Assembly (NCBI RefSeq): GCF_000208925.1 | Contig: NW_001915276.1 | Coordinates: 1 to 10,865 of the forward strand | Source: Entamoeba histolytica HM-1:IMSS | Taxonomy: Eukaryota > Evosea > Mastigamoebida > Endamoebidae | DNA: 10,865 nucleotides | Reading direction: 5' to 3' | Shown here: positions 8,293 through 10,865 of the stretch, one piece after another | Layout of the letters: every line of letters starts with the position of its first letter | How positions within the stretch are numbered: position 1 is the stretch's first letter | Position numbers and translations under genes: made by a program | The notes under the pieces: generated by a model | What the model saw: only the letters and a program-made list of their open reading frames with translations | Told to the model about the DNA's origin: nothing | The model's database searches: none

Positions 8293-8305
8293 GAACATTT
8301 AAAAA
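8293..8305 (+). promoter_or_regulatory. GAAC plus TATA-like element of the hydrolase gene
   Basis: GAAC directly followed by ATTTAAAAA, close to the Entamoeba TATA form TATTTAAA. A start of transcription about 30 bases downstream (near 8335) would leave a leader of about 55 bases before the ATG at 8390 and would exclude the ATG frames at 8259 and 8305. Confidence 0.4.
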
Positions 8306-8389
8306 TGCTTTAAAATTAAGCAAAACAGATTGGAATTAAAGAATATTACCGATAAATTGAAACTCAAAATCTTAAAAATAAAAGACTGT

Positions 8390-9241
8390 ATGTTTGGAAC
8401 ACTTAACAGAGTAAATTATGATGTTGGGTATTTCTCTGTTGGTAATTCTAATAAGATTATTCTTTGTATTGGTGGATTAACCAATAACTTATTCAATCAC
8501 CAGTTATTCAATTTACTTGCTGATTATTTGCATAATGAATATCAAATAGTTATTGCTCAACTTAGAAGTAGTGGGTATGGATTTGGTATTTTTACTATTG
8601 ACGATGATGTTGACGATATTGAACAAATTATTCAACAGATAATACGAGAACAAGAAATTCATGAAATATTTATTATTGGACATTCCACAGGGTGTCAAGA
8701 CATAATGAGAATGTATGAAAAACAAGTTCATTTGAAATACCCGATCAAGAAATGTGTTTTACAAGCTCCTGTTAGTGATAGAGACTCTATGAGAAATGAC
8801 CTTGAAGTGATAAGAGAGAAGAAAAGATTACTTGAAAAATATCAAATGAAAGAGGAAGATTTAAGTCAAAATACAACCAACGATGAAAAGACTGAACTAT
8901 GTCAATATAAATATTGTTCTGTAGTTCCTCTTCTAGAAAGAAGGTTTATCTCATTATTTATGAAAAAAGGAAAAGAAGACTTTTTTAGTGAAGATATGAA
9001 AAAAGAGGAAATTATAGAAAGATATAGAAATGTCTCTTTACCAAGTCTATTTGTTTTCAGTATGAAAGATCAATATATTCCATTCGATAATACTCAATAT
9101 AACTTATTGATTAATAAAATTAAAGAATTAAATCCTAATATTCAGGTAGAACAAATACAAGATAATCATGAAATAAGTGAAAAAGGGTTAGAATTTATTT
9201 CTAAAGTAAAATGTTTTATTGAATCAAACACAACCAATTAA
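8390..9241 (+). CDS. DUF1749 family alpha/beta hydrolase
   Basis: The protein has 283 residues from ATG 8390. The order of motifs matches the DUF1749 family of plants and fungi: IGGLTNN (27-33, oxyanion region), the nucleophile elbow G97-H-S-T-G101 followed by CQD, LQAPVSDRD (124-132), a variable lid with YKYCS, FSMKDQYIP (223-231, candidate acid Asp227), and DNHEIS with the catalytic His260. The triad Ser99, Asp227, His260 appears complete, so an active cytosolic esterase or hydrolase is expected. No signal peptide is seen. The natural substrate is unknown; the fungal family member SidJ acts in siderophore hydrolysis, which does not transfer automatically. The frame is open for 29 further codons upstream but has no ATG there; family alignment begins at MFGTL, which supports 8390. 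A short extra 5' exon cannot be excluded. Confidence 0.9.
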   Translation: MFGTLNRVNYDVGYFSVGNSNKIILCIGGLTNNLFNHQLFNLLADYLHNEYQIVIAQLRSSGYGFGIFTIDDDVDDIEQIIQQIIREQEIHEIFIIGHSTGCQDIMRMYEKQVHLKYPIKKCVLQAPVSDRDSMRNDLEVIREKKRLLEKYQMKEEDLSQNTTNDEKTELCQYKYCSVVPLLERRFISLFMKKGKEDFFSEDMKKEEIIERYRNVSLPSLFVFSMKDQYIPFDNTQYNLLINKIKELNPNIQVEQIQDNHEISEKGLEFISKVKCFIESNTTN

Positions 9242-10334
9242 TTTATTTAATTAACTTATTCTCTCTTAATTGTCTTATAATCAGAAATTGTTTTTTAATT
9301 TATTTCAAGTAAAACTACCTAGTCTATTGTACTACAAAAAAGGTCATTCATCGGTTAAATTATAAAAACTTAAGACTAATCTAAGATATCTTTTATTTTT
9401 TAGTCATTTAAATTATTACTCTGTTCATGTAATATAATTAAATAACACTCTTAAATTCTTTTGATTTATCATAATTTTTTTTTGTTCTACAATACAATCA
9501 TTTAAGTAATGGACTTTTGATGTAATAATAGACTTATATCTTTAAGTAATATGACACATCATATAACACATTCTCATTAGAACAAAAATCACAAAACATC
9601 AAAACTAACATGTTACTTTATAACATCTTATTGGTATTTGTTTTATTTAACACTAACCAGCATTATATATACAAAACTAACCTTTCTTCAGTATAAAATA
9701 GAAGTGATTGACACTAATAACCTTACTCAAATCCCTTTGAATTATTTAGTAGATATTTCATTTAGACAAACACCAATAAATTCAAAAGATTAAACCATTT
9801 TTAATAAAAAATAAGACTTATCTCCATATCTAAACAAACTCTTTTTGTAACAATTCCTCTTTATAAAGTATAAATAAAAACCTAGGGATGTGTCTTAAAT
9901 ACACAACAATATTTTATGTTATAAACTTGGTTATTCCAAAATTAACATAAAAATTTCTTTGAAACGAGTTATAATTTCATTTATAACTTATAATTATTTT
10001 GTTTTTTTTCTTGTTTTTGTTGTTTTTTTCAATACATCTTTCAAACAACAAACTCCTTTTCCATCAATTTTCTGTTTAATGAATAATAAACTTTTTAAAG
10101 AAAGACAGTAATAATAATTAACATCAAAGTTTTATCAGTGAAGATGTTTTAAATAACACAAAAAGTGTGTTTGTTTAATGCTAAATACATACAAAAAACA
10201 GGGATTTATTTTAAGAAAACCAATTAAAGTATATAATAGTAATAACAAGGTAAATTATGATGAATTTTGATTAAGTAGAATTTTTAAGTCTTAAATTAAC
10301 TTATTGGAACAATACATTTGTTGGTTATCTTTCA

Positions 10335-10374
10335 AAGTGTCTCTTTTGATGAGGTTTGCCTGTTAGAGACATTT
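10335..10374 (+). repeat. 10-bp stem-loop
   Basis: AAGTGTCTCT at 10335-10344 pairs with AGAGACATTT at 10365-10374 (one G-U pair) around a 20-base loop. It overlaps by three bases a second 7-bp stem, 10372-10378 (TTTAGGT) with 10396-10402 (ACCTAAA), so the two could be alternative folds of one RNA. Function unknown. Confidence 0.4.
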
Positions 10375-10466
10375 AGGTTGATAGTTTTGGAATGTACCTA
10401 AAAAAAGGCAATAATGAAGTGAATTTCTTGGGGATATTCATCAATTTTACTGTTGTTTTTGGCAAA

Positions 10467-10555
10467 CAAAACCAATTTTAATAAAAATAAATCATGGCAT
10501 AATGCCAAAATATTTGGAAAGAAGATAAAATGCATTGAATGTGAAATTGGTTTTG
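10467..10555. repeat. 12-bp perfect inverted repeat enclosing a palindrome
   Basis: CAAAACCAATTT at 10467-10478 is repeated exactly in inverse orientation at 10544-10555. Inside lies the near-perfect palindrome TGGCATAATGCCA (10495-10507). Total length is 89 bases. I see no target-site duplication outside the arms, so a MITE is not supported; a structured leader RNA or a binding-site pair for the gene at 10676 is possible. Confidence 0.45.
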
Positions 10556-10629
10556 ATTTAATATTTAATACAAACCAGTAATTTATTTTGAAAAGTAATT
10601 TTATTTCGGTGTATCTTCAGACATTATAA

Positions 10630-10634
10630 GAACT
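10630..10634 (+). promoter_or_regulatory. GAACT promoter element
   Basis: GAACT 41 bases before the ATG at 10676, followed by the TATA-like stretch TTATAAATTAAAAG (10649-10662). This matches the Entamoeba set of core elements, although here GAAC lies upstream of the TATA-like box. Confidence 0.45.
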
Positions 10635-10675
10635 GAGGAAAAGAAAACTTATAAATTAAAAGATATAAAACAAAC

Positions 10676-10865
10676 ATGGGAAACGACATGAGTATGATTG
10701 AGCCTTATTATGATGAAACAAAAGATGATTATAATCTTGGATATCCAAAATATGGAGATTGTATTAGATGGAAAGGAGTTCTTAAAGTAGAATATGATAA
10801 AAAGAAAGATAAAGATGCTGTTGTTATTGTTACTAATCAAAGAATATATTTCTTTAAACCACAGA
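10676..10865 (+). CDS. protein with PH-like N-terminal domain, 5' part (3' end outside window)
   Basis: ATG at 10676 opens a frame that runs 63 codons to the window edge. The N-terminus MGNDMS has Gly2 and Ser6, the pattern used for N-myristoylation. After an acidic, Tyr-rich stretch (about 9-25) comes CIRWKGVLKVEYDKKKDK and VVIVTNQRIYFFKP, the first strands of a PH-like fold of the kind in which a 'W.G.l.v' strand is followed by a 'vlvlT..Riyff' strand (as in CARMIL-type and related cytoskeletal proteins). The family cannot be named from the part visible. Codon use looks like that of a real Entamoeba gene, and promoter elements lie just upstream. If myristoylated it would work at a membrane. 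Confidence 0.8.
   Translation, partial: MGNDMSMIEPYYDETKDDYNLGYPKYGDCIRWKGVLKVEYDKKKDKDAVVIVTNQRIYFFKPQ

Larger units (their letters stand above)
7634..8389. other. divergent intergenic region
   Basis: It separates the PTAR1-like (-) and DUF1749 (+) genes and must hold both promoters. It is strongly A+T-rich, with imperfect inverted repeats made of A/T only (for example around 8090-8106 and 8173-8187) that I do not consider meaningful. A 26-codon ATG frame at 8259-8339 sits just before the hydrolase. No RNA gene is seen. Confidence 0.5.
9242..10675. other. long intergenic region, A+T-rich
   Basis: No ATG frame of useful length and no tRNA-like or repeat-array pattern is visible in 1.4 kb. 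From 9242 to about 10300 it is low in complexity, with T runs at 9995-10030 and a small hairpin (9967-9974 with 9981-9988). From about 10310 to 10560 the sequence is more complex and holds three inverted repeats, described separately. The last 50 bases hold the promoter of the gene at 10676. Confidence 0.55.

Noticed and set aside
8513..8731. 72-codon minus-strand frame within the hydrolase
   Set aside because: It is a shadow of the well-supported DUF1749 coding strand.
10649..10840. 63-codon minus-strand frame at the right end
   Set aside because: It mirrors the start of the PH-like gene and has no promoter or family support.
1..10865. CRISPR arrays, tRNA genes or tRNA arrays, LINE/SINE elements
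   Set aside because: I saw no regularly spaced repeats, no T-arm or B-box type sequence in a tRNA context, and no reverse-transcriptase coding sequence. A degraded SINE in the long gaps cannot be excluded without a search.

Overview
The window looks like nuclear DNA of an amoebozoan of the genus Entamoeba, most like the E. histolytica group. The evidence is a base composition of roughly three quarters A+T, short genes with small introns that nearly all begin GTTTGT and end TAG, very short 5' leaders, GAAC elements just upstream of several start codons, TAATTT-like 3' signals at stop codons, and protein families typical of a eukaryote (Rho-type GTPase, HMG-box, SWIRM, ribosomal protein uL29/L35). 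The species is inferred; I could not search a database.

Layout. 1-490: 3' part of a Rho/Rac-like GTPase (+). 491-1743: gene-poor A+T-rich DNA with a small higher-GC hairpin island. 1744-2367: two-exon HMG-box protein (+). 2561-3845: two-exon SWIRM plus MPN protein resembling the histone H2A deubiquitinase MYSM1 but with lost catalytic residues (+). 3991-5020: three-exon seven-pass membrane protein (+). 5211-5663: ribosomal protein L35 (+), whose start codon is created by splicing. 5664-6556: convergent 3' region with weak traces of decayed coding sequence. 6557-7633: a protein resembling PTAR1, the alpha subunit of geranylgeranyltransferase type III (-). 7634-8389: divergent intergenic DNA. 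8390-9241: DUF1749 alpha/beta hydrolase (+). 9242-10675: long intergenic DNA with nested inverted repeats. 10676-end: 5' end of a gene with a PH-like N-terminal domain and a myristoylation-type N-terminus (+).

The genes do not form an obvious pathway or operon-like system. Two chromatin-type genes (HMG box, SWIRM-MPN) are adjacent, and a prenyltransferase-type subunit lies about 6 kb from a GTPase that lacks a prenylation motif, but I see no reason to read these as functional clusters. I did not find a clearly new biological system. The most informative results are gene-structure reconstructions (five introns, one splitting an AUG) and two proteins that keep a fold but have lost catalytic residues.
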